DNA of 64,000 nt from Maritimibacter sp. Its GTDB lineage: Bacteria; Pseudomonadota; Alphaproteobacteria; Rhodobacterales; Rhodobacteraceae. Every line of letters starts with the position of its first letter. Positions within the stretch are counted from its first letter, which is position 1. The notes beneath the pieces were generated by a model that did not search any database, was not told where the DNA came from, and was given only the letters and a program-made list of their open reading frames with translations. A program made the translations under genes and the position numbers. The stretch spans positions 1-64,000 of the forward strand of contig JAABTN010000006.1 of assembly GCA_011389895.1 (NCBI GenBank). The letters run 5' to 3'. Positions 55,207-63,092 of this stretch are shown one piece after another.

Positions 55207-56598
55207 ATGTCACTCGATACCGTCTTGATGCGGTGCGACGGCGCGTTGGATGACGCCCTCGACCGCCTGTTCACCCTTCTGGAAATCCCGTCGATCTCGA
55301 CAGACCCGGCCTACAAGGCCGATTGCGACAGGGCCGCCGATTACCTTGTCTCCGACCTCGCCTCGATCGGGTTCGAGGCCACGAAGCGCCCCACGCCCGG
55401 GCATCCGATGGTAGTGGCCCATGGCGGCACGGACGCGGGCGACGACCTGCCCCACCTTCTATTTTATGGCCACTATGACGTGCAGCCGGTGGACCCGCTG
55501 GAGCTTTGGAACAGCGATCCCTTCGCCCCGGCGCTGGAAGAGACCGAGGCGGGCCGGGTCATTCGTGCCCGCGGCGCGTCCGACGACAAGGGCCAGCTCA
55601 TGACCTTTGTCGAGGCCATGCGCGCCTGGGTCGAGGTGCACGGGGCCTTGCCCTGCCGGATCACGATCTTCCTGGAAGGCGAGGAAGAAAGCGGCTCGCC
55701 CTCGCTCGTGCCGTTCCTGCGCGACAACGCGGAGGAATTGAAAGCCGACATCGCGATGATTTGCGACACCGGGCTGCATGACGGCAAGGTGCCCGCCATC
55801 GTGACCCAGTTGCGCGGGCTTCTGGCCGAGGAAATCACGCTGCACGCGGCAAGCCGGGATTTGCATTCGGGCTTTTACGGCGGGCTGGCGCAAAACCCGA
55901 TCCACCTTTTGACGCGAATCCTCGCCGATCTGCGCGATGAGAGCGGGGCGATCACCCTGCCCGGCTTTTACGATGACGTGCCCGACATCTCGGACGACCT
56001 GCGGGCGCAATGGCAGGCCCTGAATTTCGACCACACCCGCATGCTGGACGATGTCGGCCTGTCGGTGCCCGCCGGGGAACTGGACCGCACGCCGCTTGAA
56101 CGGGTCTGGGCGCGCCCGACCTGCGAGGTGAACGGGATCTGGGGCGGCTACATCGGCGACGGGTTCAAGACCGTCCTGCCCGCCGAAGCTTCGGCCAAGA
56201 TCAGCTTTCGTCTTGTCGGGCAACAAGACCCGGAGAAAATCCACGCGGCCTTCGTCGATTTCGTGAACGCCCGCCTGCCCGCGGACGTAAGCTGTGATTT
56301 CGGCGATGGCCACGGAGCACCGGCAAGCGTCATGTCGACCGAGAACCCGGCGTTTGACACCGCGCGCGGGGCCTTGTCAGAGGAATGGGGGGTAGAGGCG
56401 GCCTTTGTCGGGGCGGGCGGATCGATCCCGGTCGCGGGTCATTTCAAGACCATTCTCGGGATGGACGCCATGCTGATCGGCTTTGCCAAGGAAGACGATG
56501 CGATCCATTCGCCGAACGAGAAATACGATGTGAAGAGCTTCCACAAGGGCATTCGAAGCTGGGCGCGCATTCTTGCCGCCCTGTCCAATCAAGGCTGA
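55207..56598 (+). CDS. M20-family dipeptidase/peptidase
   Basis: This zinc peptidase family cleaves dipeptides or N-acyl amino acids. The 463 residues show the metal motifs LLFYGHYDVQPVDPLELWNS (His/Asp), the catalytic and bridging region ARGASDDKGQLMTFVEAMRA, FLEGEEESGSPSLVPFL (Glu-Glu) and the dimerisation insert. It is longer than carboxypeptidase G2, as the dipeptidase group is. The start at 55207 follows CAGGAGAG. It is cytoplasmic: no signal peptide is seen. The substrate is unknown. Confidence 0.9.
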   Translation: MSLDTVLMRCDGALDDALDRLFTLLEIPSISTDPAYKADCDRAADYLVSDLASIGFEATKRPTPGHPMVVAHGGTDAGDDLPHLLFYGHYDVQPVDPLELWNSDPFAPALEETEAGRVIRARGASDDKGQLMTFVEAMRAWVEVHGALPCRITIFLEGEEESGSPSLVPFLRDNAEELKADIAMICDTGLHDGKVPAIVTQLRGLLAEEITLHAASRDLHSGFYGGLAQNPIHLLTRILADLRDESGAITLPGFYDDVPDISDDLRAQWQALNFDHTRMLDDVGLSVPAGELDRTPLERVWARPTCEVNGIWGGYIGDGFKTVLPAEASAKISFRLVGQQDPEKIHAAFVDFVNARLPADVSCDFGDGHGAPASVMSTENPAFDTARGALSEEWGVEAAFVGAGGSIPVAGHFKTILGMDAMLIGFAKEDDAIHSPNEKYDVKSFHKGIRSWARILAALSNQG

Positions 56599-56654
56599 CC
56601 GCAGGAAAATGCCGTGCGCGGGGCAAGGCCCGCCCCGCGCGGCGCGCAGGGCCA

Positions 56655-57524
56655 TCACACGATCCCGAAGAATCGTTCGGGCAATTCGTGGCTGTGGGCA
56701 AAGGTGCCGCGCTGAAACTGCCACAACCCGTGGCTGCGCTCTGACCATGACGCATGCATCCGTTCGCGGTATTGCTTCATGTTGAAGCCGCGCACCACCG
56801 GGCGGGTCGCAAACCCATCGAACAGCGCGCGGTCGTCGCCGCGCTCATCGGCAAACCAATGGCCACCGATGCCCGTTTCCCCCTTCTCCAGCCCGGATTT
56901 CTCGACGCTTTCATTGCGCCGGTCCATGACCCCCGTGTATTGATCCACGTCGCAATATTTCATGTGGAAGAGATAGAGCGCGTCGGGGGCGAACAGCGTG
57001 TCGTACTTGGCGAAATGCCCGCCCCGCGACAGCTCGCCCGGGGCGCCGACCACGCAGGGTTTCGAATAGTGATAGCTCACGCGCGCATAGCGGCGGGGGC
57101 CAAGGATCGGGCCGGTGATCGCCTCGGTCTCTTCATTGCACCGGTGCAGCACCTCAAGCCCCAGTGGCGTGAGGATCTTGCGGCGCGGCACCTTGTCGAG
57201 AAACCCCAGCAGATCAAGACCCAGCGCGGGATCGACCACCACGTATTCGTCCACGTCGCCGACCACCACGTATTTGTAATACCCCCGCAACCCGGTCACG
57301 AGCCCATTGAAAAGCCGCCACCGAAGCTGGTCGAACTTCCGCGTCGTGTCGGGGATCGCGATGATGTTGCAGCCTTCGGCCAGCCGGTTCACCGCGGGCT
57401 GGTTGCCATGGTTGATGACGGTGCAGTTTTCCCGCCCGAACATGCCACCATAATAGCCCACCCAGCGTTCCAGAAAGAAATCGTCGTCGCGCACCATGGT
57501 CAGCGCGGCGGCTGTCTGCTGCAT
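56655..57524 (-). CDS. Glycosyltransferase family 2-like protein
   Basis: The 289-residue protein opens MQQTAAALTMVRDDDFFLERWVGYY, a pattern seen in GT-A type transferases of the DUF-type 'VxxEDxFLxxWxxYH' group. The presumed metal site is YKYVVVGDVDEYVVVDPALG (DVDEY). The start is set at the ATG 57524; a GTG at 57548 would add eight residues. No transmembrane helix is visible. It is divergent from a sulfotransferase-like gene, so it may take part in making or decorating a surface glycan. Donor and acceptor are unknown. Confidence 0.78.
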   Translation of the reverse strand: MQQTAAALTMVRDDDFFLERWVGYYGGMFGRENCTVINHGNQPAVNRLAEGCNIIAIPDTTRKFDQLRWRLFNGLVTGLRGYYKYVVVGDVDEYVVVDPALGLDLLGFLDKVPRRKILTPLGLEVLHRCNEETEAITGPILGPRRYARVSYHYSKPCVVGAPGELSRGGHFAKYDTLFAPDALYLFHMKYCDVDQYTGVMDRRNESVEKSGLEKGETGIGGHWFADERGDDRALFDGFATRPVVRGFNMKQYRERMHASWSERSHGLWQFQRGTFAHSHELPERFFGIV

Positions 57525-57658
57525 ATCCGGCCCCTTGCCCTGCTCCACCGAAAGTCATGTGCCACGGCCATCTTCCCTGCCCCTTCGTCGGGGGTCAAGG
57601 CGTGGTTGCGACACCGAATTGGCTTTTCTCGGACTGCGGGACGGGGCAGATTGGGTGC

Positions 57659-58399
57659 ATGAGCCTTGCCACCACCGGGATCGACATTCGCCGCCGCCAC
57701 GCCAGCGTGCCAGACCATCTTCAGGTCTTTGGCGAGCGGTCGTCGGGAACCAATTTCGTTAAGGCGCTCATCAAACGCAACACCACCCTCACGGCGGTCG
57801 ATCACTATGGCTGGAAACATGGGTTCGCCCAGATGACCGGGATCGGTAAAGGCGCCCTGATTGTCGGCGTGGTGCGCGATCCCGTGGGTTGGGTGCGCTC
57901 GATGTATGCCAAGCCATGGCATTGCCCGCCCGCGATGCAGGCGCTCGGGTTTTCCGACTTTATCCGGGCGGAATGGGCCACGATCATCGACCGCAAACGC
58001 TATTTCCCCGATGCGGGCGCGCATGGCACCCCCGGCACACCGTTACAGCAGGATCGCCACCCGATCACCGGGCGTCGCTTTGCCAATATCGCCGAGCTTC
58101 GCACCGCCAAGGCGGCCTATCTTCTGGGCTTGCGCAACCGGGGCTGTAACCTCGTCCTGTGTCGTCTGGACGCGGTGCAGGCCGACCCCGAGGGCTTCGT
58201 CGTCGCGGTGAGCGAAGCGTTCGATCTGCCCCCGGTCGAGGCCTATCGCCCGGTGACCCGGCGGCTGGGATCGCGGTTCTTGCATAATGTCGGGGACCGC
58301 CCGGCGCTTCCCGATACGATCAGTGACGCGGACCGCGCGTTTCTCGTCCAGGCGCTTGACCCGAAGCTTGAGGCGGCGATGGGGTTTGCGCGCCCCTGA
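57659..58399 (+). CDS. Sulfotransferase-like protein
   Basis: The 246-residue protein has the 5'-phosphosulfate (PAPS) P-loop-like sequence QVFGERSSGTNFVKALIKRN and the 3'-phosphate segment VVRDPVGWVRSMYAKPWHCP. These are the two hallmarks of carbohydrate or lipid sulfotransferases. The ATG at 57659 gives a compact protein with no transmembrane helix. The pairing with a divergent glycosyltransferase suggests sulfation of a surface polysaccharide or glycolipid. Only the fold is well supported; the acceptor is unknown. Its stop lies six bases from the end of the convergent 76-residue gene. Confidence 0.75.
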   Translation: MSLATTGIDIRRRHASVPDHLQVFGERSSGTNFVKALIKRNTTLTAVDHYGWKHGFAQMTGIGKGALIVGVVRDPVGWVRSMYAKPWHCPPAMQALGFSDFIRAEWATIIDRKRYFPDAGAHGTPGTPLQQDRHPITGRRFANIAELRTAKAAYLLGLRNRGCNLVLCRLDAVQADPEGFVVAVSEAFDLPPVEAYRPVTRRLGSRFLHNVGDRPALPDTISDADRAFLVQALDPKLEAAMGFARP

Positions 58400-58405
58400 G
58401 TGTGC

Positions 58406-58636
58406 TCAGCGCGGCGCGCGGGCCTTCACGACCCCCATGCGCCCAAGCTTGGCCAGAAGCACCATCCATGGCGCGCCGTGCATCAGGAAATCGAAGATGT
58501 CGATCGGGCGCGACAGCGTTCCGGCGAACAGCATTACGAGCTTTTCCCAGATATGGGGCGGCGCGAAGGGGGCAAGCCCGATCGTCGCGCAGAACAAGAG
58601 GATCATCCCGAGCGAGATGTTGTCGAGGATTTTCAT
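58406..58636 (-). CDS. Small membrane protein, 76 residues
   Basis: The start at 58636 follows GAAGGA at good spacing. The product begins MKILDNISLGMILLFCATIG, has one or two hydrophobic segments (about 8-25 and 30-45), and contains LSRPIDIFDFLMHGAPWMVL, then a basic tail. I recall similar short proteins labelled 'RND transporter' in databases, a label the sequence does not support. The frame extending to 58864 overlaps the tRNA and is not real. It converges on the sulfotransferase-like gene. Confidence 0.7.
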   Translation of the reverse strand: MKILDNISLGMILLFCATIGLAPFAPPHIWEKLVMLFAGTLSRPIDIFDFLMHGAPWMVLLAKLGRMGVVKARAPR

Positions 58637-58736
58637 GATGTTGGTCCTTCGCGCGCTAACCTGTTCGGGCAGACCTATGACCGGGGGTCGGCTATTTCGA
58701 CCTCGCAAATGGTCGCAGGCAGCCGGGCGGGGAAAA

Positions 58737-58813
58737 TGGCGCGGTTGACGGGGCTCGAACCCGCGACCTCCGGCGTGACAGGCCGGCACTCTAACCAATT
58801 GAGCTACAACCGC
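58737..58813 (-). tRNA. tRNA-Asp (anticodon GTC), copy 1
   Basis: The cloverleaf folds fully: acceptor GCGGTTG/CAACCGC, anticodon loop CTGTCAC, T loop TTCGAGC, discriminator G and encoded CCA. The D arm reads GCTCAATTGGTTAGAG. Position 15 is A here, where copy 2 has G. With C at position 48 this breaks the usual R15-Y48 tertiary pair (G-C). It may still function, but it is unusual. Confidence 0.95.
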
Positions 58814-58924
58814 GTGTGCGTGTTTGCGCGCCCCGTGCGTTGAAAGCTCACGTGGGGCGGTCAACGGGCACTATTGCCTTTTACCGGGCTGTTTTCACCC
58901 CGCTCACCGCGCAGACCCGCGCAC

Positions 58925-58951
58925 AAAAAAGGCCCCCGTTGAGGGAGCCTT
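58925..58951 (-). terminator. Terminator downstream of tRNA-Asp copy 2
   Basis: On the minus strand AAGGCTCCC-TCAAC-GGGGGCCTT is followed by TTTT. The stem has nine pairs, one of them a G-T. It separates tRNA-Asp copy 2 from copy 1. Confidence 0.9.
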
Positions 58952-58963
58952 GATCGGCAGCAG

Positions 58964-59040
58964 TGGCGCGGTTGACGGGGCTCGAACCCGCGACCTCCGG
59001 CGTGACAGGCCGGCACTCTAACCAACTGAGCTACAACCGC
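58964..59040 (-). tRNA. tRNA-Asp (anticodon GTC), copy 2
   Basis: This is identical to copy 1 except for G at position 15 in the D loop (GCTCAGTTGGTTAGAG). All stems pair and the CCA end is encoded. It is followed by its own terminator. Confidence 0.97.
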
Positions 59041-59242
59041 CCGCTGCGTCCGGTGCTTCTAGGCCCCCGCCGTGAGCGCGTCAAGCGCCAGAATGCGGCT
59101 GGTGAGAGATTTTTTCACCCAATGCTGCGCGATGCCCTGCCCCACCCGCGCCGCCTTGCAAACGGGCCATGGGTCCGGCGGCACCGGGCCGGGTTCATGG
59201 CGCCTGTGTCCACGTGGTCTTCGTGGTCTTGGGAGAAAGGAA

Positions 59243-59318
59243 TGGTGGGTGGTGAGGGGCTCGAACCCCCGACATCCTCGGTGTAAACGAGACGCTCTAC
59301 CAACTGAGCTAACCACCC
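59243..59318 (-). tRNA. tRNA-Val (anticodon TAC)
   Basis: Acceptor GGGTGGT/ACCACCC, anticodon stem-loop TCTCG-TTTACAC-CGAGG with anticodon TAC, T loop TTCGAGC, discriminator A and encoded CCA are all present. It is about 120 bases from tRNA-Val(CAC) upstream. Confidence 0.97.
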
Positions 59319-59435
59319 GTGAGGCGGGGATTTAGCGGGTTGATGCAGGGCTGGCAACCCCTGCTGTCACGCCCCCCGAACATGCAAAAGTCGCGGATGA
59401 TCCGCGCCGTGTTGCCAGACATCCCGAGAGAAGCA

Positions 59436-59510
59436 TGGTGGGTGATAAGAGATTCGAACTCCTGACATCTTCGATGTGAACGAAGCGCTCTACCACTGAG
59501 CTAATCACCC
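59436..59510 (-). tRNA. tRNA-Val (anticodon CAC)
   Basis: Acceptor GGGTGAT/ATCACCC, anticodon stem-loop CTTCG-TTCACAT-CGAAG with anticodon CAC, T loop TTCGAAT, discriminator A and encoded CCA are all present. Its 5' end lies 20 bases from the stop of the HU-like gene, so it may be processed from that transcript. Confidence 0.96.
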
Positions 59511-59529
59511 GTTGGGGGGGTCTTTAGCG

Positions 59530-60072
59530 TTACTCCGCCGCAGCTGCAAGAGGGTCTCCGCCCTCCGGGTCCGCCTTTTTGCGTTTGACGCGGGTGATGA
59601 TCACCTCGCCATCATCGACATCCTTGCGCCGCTGCACCTTGAGATTGCCAAGCGGTTGGAGTTGCAGCGTTTCGGCCTCTTCCAACATGGTTCCCAGCTC
59701 GGCCAGCAAGGCGTCGGTCACCTGTCGCACAAAGCGCGGTTTGACGCCGGAGCGTGCGATCACGCGGTCGATCAGATCCTTCTTGATCAACTTGCTCACC
59801 GGCTGCTCGGAGCCATCGGTCACAGTACGGGTCACGCCCTGCAAAGGCGCGCGCTCTGGTGCCGTGTCTGGCACTGGGTCTTGCGCGTGGTCCGGGGTAA
59901 CGTCTTCGACCGCCGCCGCGTCCACGGCATCTTCGGGGGCGACAAGGGCGTCGATTTCGTCCTGCGTGATTTCGTCCTGCGTGATCTCGTCAGGGACCGG
60001 TTTCGCCGCGCTCTTCGCGGTCGATGCCGATTTCGAAGTCGTCTTTGTGGTCGTCGGTTTCTTGGTCGCCAT
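59530..60072 (-). CDS. HU/IHF-family protein with a long N-terminal extension
   Basis: The 180 residues divide into a Lys/Ala/Thr-rich start (MATKKPTTTKTTSKSASTAK), an acidic low-complexity stretch (about 40-95) and a C-terminal HU-like domain (about 105-178). That domain has LIKKDLIDRVIARSGVKPRF and an end in basic VIITRVKRKK. Two tandem five-residue units, DEITQ DEITQ, followed by DEI lie in the acidic part, coded by a 15-base direct repeat. HU bends and packs DNA; the extension is about twice the size of the usual 90-residue protein. The start at 60072 has GAAGGACGGG upstream. It may act as a specialised nucleoid protein. Confidence 0.82.
   Translation of the reverse strand: MATKKPTTTKTTSKSASTAKSAAKPVPDEITQDEITQDEIDALVAPEDAVDAAAVEDVTPDHAQDPVPDTAPERAPLQGVTRTVTDGSEQPVSKLIKKDLIDRVIARSGVKPRFVRQVTDALLAELGTMLEEAETLQLQPLGNLKVQRRKDVDDGEVIITRVKRKKADPEGGDPLAAAAE
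59953..59990. repeat. 15-base tandem repeat inside the HU-like gene
   Basis: Two perfect 15-base units (59953-59967 and 59968-59982, GATTTCGTCCTGCGT) are followed by a partial third (GATCTCGT, to 59990). They code for the repeated DEITQ units in the acidic linker and are in frame, so expansion or loss would keep the protein open. Confidence 0.9.
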
Positions 60073-60216
60073 GAGATTGCCCGTCCTTCGCGCGGCTTCT
60101 GTGGCCGCTTGTTTGATACGACGCACCCCGGCGCATCCGGGATTACCGTCTAACAGGACAATATATCCAAATGGTTAACAAAAAAAGGGAAAGCTCAGGG
60201 ATCGTCCACAAAATAT

Positions 60217-60248
60217 GGGGCCGGGCGCAAAATGTTGCGTCCGGCCCC
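60217..60248 (-). terminator. Long hairpin after lon
   Basis: A 14-base-pair stem GGGGCCGGGCGCAA / TTGCGTCCGGCCCC with a four-base loop starts 35 bases past the lon stop, before the HU-like gene. The T run is interrupted (ATATTTTG), so termination is likely but not certain. Confidence 0.6.
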
Positions 60249-60282
60249 GGTTTGCTCAGGTTTCAGGCAGAGATGGCGCGCG

Positions 60283-62685
60283 TCAATGCGCGATCTGCGC
60301 GGCCTCGCCTTCCGACTTGATCGCCGCCGCGGCGGCTTCTTCCGCCGCCTCGTCCCATTCGACGGGATCGGGCGTCCGGGTCAGGGCCAACGCGAGGACT
60401 TCGCGCACATGGCTCACCGGAATGATCTTGAGCCCCTCTTTCACGTTGTCGGGGATCTCGGTCAGATCCTTTTCGTTCTCTGCCGGGATGAACACCGTTT
60501 TGATGCCCCCGCGCAGGGCCGCGAGAAGTTTCTCTTTCAGCCCGCCGATGGGTAACACGTTGCCGCGCAGCGTCACCTCGCCGGTCATGGCGATGTCCTT
60601 GCGCACCGGGATCTGGGTGAGCACCGACACGATCGAGGTCACCATGGCAACGCCGGCCGAGGGGCCATCCTTTGGTGTCGCCCCCTCGGGCACGTGAACG
60701 TGGATATCCCATTTTTCAAACCGCGGCGGTTTTACCCCGATCTCGGGCGAGATCGAGCGCACAAAGCTGGACGCCGCATCAATGGATTCTTTCATCACGT
60801 CGCCAAGCGTGCCGGTTGTCTTCATCCGGCCCTTGCCCGGAAGGCGCACGCCTTCGATCGACAAAAGCTCGCCCCCGACACTGGTCCAGGCCAGCCCGGT
60901 CACGACACCGACCTGATCCTCTTGTTCCGCCAGCCCGTAGCGATGCTTGCGCACACCGAGGAAATCCCCGAGCGTCTCGGATGTCACCTCGACCTTCTCG
61001 GCCTTGCCGCGCACGATCTGGGTCACGGATTTGCGCGCGGTCTTGGCAATCTCGCGCTCAAGGTTCCGAACCCCCGCCTCGCGGGTGTAATAGCGGATCA
61101 TGTCCGTGATCGCGCCTTCGGTCAGCTCGAACTCGCCCTTCTTCAAGGCGTGGTTCTTGATCTGCTTGGGCACAAGATGCTGTTTCGCGATCTCACGTTT
61201 CTCGTCCTCGGTATAGCCCGACAGGGGGATGATCTCCATCCGGTCCAGAAGCGGGCCGGGCATGTTGTAGGAGTTCGCTGTGGTCAGGAACATCACGTTC
61301 GAGAGGTCATATTCCACCTCGAGATAATGGTCCACGAAGGTCGCGTTCTGCTCCGGATCCAGCACTTCGAGCATGGCCGACGCCGGATCACCCCGGAAAT
61401 CCTGACCCATCTTGTCGATCTCGTCGAGCAGGATAAGCGGATTGGTCGTCTTGGCCTTTTTCAAGGACTGGATGATCTTGCCCGGCATGGAGCCGATGTA
61501 GGTCCGGCGGTGGCCGCGAATCTCGGATTCGTCTCGCACCCCCCCGAGGCTGATGCGAATGAATTCGCGCCCGGTGGCCCGCGCCACCGATTCCCCCAGG
61601 GACGTCTTGCCCACGCCCGGCGGCCCGACAAGACACATGATCGGTCCCTTGAGCTTTTTCGAGCGCTGTTGCACCGCGAGGTATTCGACGATGCGTTCCT
61701 TGACCTTCTCAAGACCGTAGTGGTCGGCATCAAGCACCTTTTCGGCGCTCGACAGATCCTTCTTCACGCGGGATTTCTTGCCCCACGGAATCGACAGCAT
61801 CCAGTCGAGGTAATTGCGCACCACGGTTGCCTCGGCGGACATGGGCGACATGTTCTTGAGCTTCTTGAGCTCGGCCTCGGCCTTTTCCTTGGCCTCTTTC
61901 GACAGCTTGGTTTCACCGATGCGCTGTTCCAGCTCGGCGATCTCGTCCTGCCCTTCGCCGTCTTCGCCCAGCTCCTTCTGAATGGCCTTCATCTGCTCAT
62001 TCAGATAATATTCGCGCTGGGTGCGCTCCATCTGGCTTTTTACGCGGGTCTTGATCTTCTTCTCGACCTGAAGCACGGACATTTCGCCCTGCATCAGGCC
62101 ATAGACCTTTTCAAGCCGCTCATCGATTGGCAGCGTTTCCAAAAGCCCCTGCTTCTGGTCCACTTCCACGCCAAGGTGGCCGGCGACCAAGTCGGCGAGC
62201 TTCGCAGCCTCGCGGGTTTCCGACACGGCGGCCAGCGCCTCTTCGGGGATGTTCTTCTTGACCTTCGCGTAACGCTCAAACTCTTCCCCGACCGAACGCA
62301 CGAGCGCCTCTGCCGCCGCCGGGTCGCCGATGGTTTCTTCCAAAAACACTGCCTCGGCTTCGAAGAAGTCGGGGTTTTCGAGAAATTCGGTGATCCGCAC
62401 CCGTGCCTGTCCTTCGACCAGCACCTTCACGGTGCCATCGGGCAGTTTCAGAAGTTGCAGCACGTTGGCCAGCACACCGGCGCGGTAGATGCCCGCTTCG
62501 TCCGGGTCGTCTTCGGCCGGGTCGATCTGGCTCGACAGCAGGATCTGCTTGTCATCCGCCATGACCTCTTCCAGCGCCTTCACGCTCTTTTCACGCCCGA
62601 CAAAGAGCGGCACGATCATGTGCGGGAACACGACGATGTCGCGCAACGGCAGCACCGGGTGGGTTTTCAGAGTTTGCTCGGTCAT
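60283..62685 (-). CDS. lon: ATP-dependent protease Lon
   Basis: Lon degrades misfolded proteins and selected regulators in the cytoplasm. The 800 residues have the N-terminal substrate domain opening HPVLPLRDIVVFPHMIVPLF, the AAA domain with Walker A GPPGVGKTSLGESVARATGR and Walker B NPLILLDEIDKM, and the protease domain with the serine in PKDGPSAGVAMVTS and the lysine in GGLKEKLLAALRGG. The ATG at 62685 has AAGGAC upstream; the frame to 62721 lacks a site. A heat-shock-like promoter lies about 100 bases upstream. The HU-like gene follows downstream, and lon beside an HU gene is a common pairing in bacteria. Confidence 0.97.
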   Translation of the reverse strand: MTEQTLKTHPVLPLRDIVVFPHMIVPLFVGREKSVKALEEVMADDKQILLSSQIDPAEDDPDEAGIYRAGVLANVLQLLKLPDGTVKVLVEGQARVRITEFLENPDFFEAEAVFLEETIGDPAAAEALVRSVGEEFERYAKVKKNIPEEALAAVSETREAAKLADLVAGHLGVEVDQKQGLLETLPIDERLEKVYGLMQGEMSVLQVEKKIKTRVKSQMERTQREYYLNEQMKAIQKELGEDGEGQDEIAELEQRIGETKLSKEAKEKAEAELKKLKNMSPMSAEATVVRNYLDWMLSIPWGKKSRVKKDLSSAEKVLDADHYGLEKVKERIVEYLAVQQRSKKLKGPIMCLVGPPGVGKTSLGESVARATGREFIRISLGGVRDESEIRGHRRTYIGSMPGKIIQSLKKAKTTNPLILLDEIDKMGQDFRGDPASAMLEVLDPEQNATFVDHYLEVEYDLSNVMFLTTANSYNMPGPLLDRMEIIPLSGYTEDEKREIAKQHLVPKQIKNHALKKGEFELTEGAITDMIRYYTREAGVRNLEREIAKTARKSVTQIVRGKAEKVEVTSETLGDFLGVRKHRYGLAEQEDQVGVVTGLAWTSVGGELLSIEGVRLPGKGRMKTTGTLGDVMKESIDAASSFVRSISPEIGVKPPRFEKWDIHVHVPEGATPKDGPSAGVAMVTSIVSVLTQIPVRKDIAMTGEVTLRGNVLPIGGLKEKLLAALRGGIKTVFIPAENEKDLTEIPDNVKEGLKIIPVSHVREVLALALTRTPDPVEWDEAAEEAAAAAIKSEGEAAQIAH

Positions 62686-63092
62686 ATCTTGTCCTTGTTC
62701 TCGGCAGGCGTTCGGCCCCAATTCGCGGCGACGCGATCCGCCTCCTGTTCGCCGATATTACGTGGTGCCCGTCCCGACGGGTTTCAAGCGGGCGAAATCA
62801 GCTGGCGATTTCCAGACATAGTGCCCTTGGCGGCTGGAAACGACAAGGGATTGCGTCAAAACCGAACAAAGCGGCGCGCAGGCGGTCGGCCCGGCGCGAC
62901 TCGGCGCGGCTTCATCTCCGCAATGGTTGTTTTGGTCCAATTCGGTCCGTGTCCTGTGCGGCAACACCGGCCCAGTTATCAAAGCGTTGTCGCCGTGGGA
63001 CAGACAATGACCCGGGGTTTTCCACAAAAACGGCCTACTTCGCCAAAATCCCGCCTGTTTCTGCTGTCACGGTCAACGTGAGGATTGAGGGT
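62686..63092. other. Gene-free divergent region between lon and the last gene
   Basis: This 407-base gap holds the lon promoter and presumably that of the rightward gene. I see the heat-shock-like promoter near 62760-62788 and little else. TTTTCCACA at about 63019-63027 is a weak DnaA-box-like match. No coding frame is convincing. Confidence 0.5.
62760..62788 (-). promoter_or_regulatory. Sigma-32-like promoter of lon
   Basis: On the minus strand CTTGAAA (62788-62782) matches the RpoH -35 element perfectly. After 14 bases comes CACCACGT (62767-62760), a partial match to CCCCATNT. The spacer is itself a palindrome CCCGTC-GG-GACGGG. The start of transcription would fall near 62752, giving a leader of about 65 bases before lon. 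Confidence 0.55.

Noticed and set aside
63010-63035. A second DnaA-like box cluster near the end of the window
   Set aside because: Only one partial match (TTTTCCACA) is present, with no partner or AT-rich unwinding region, so it is not an origin.
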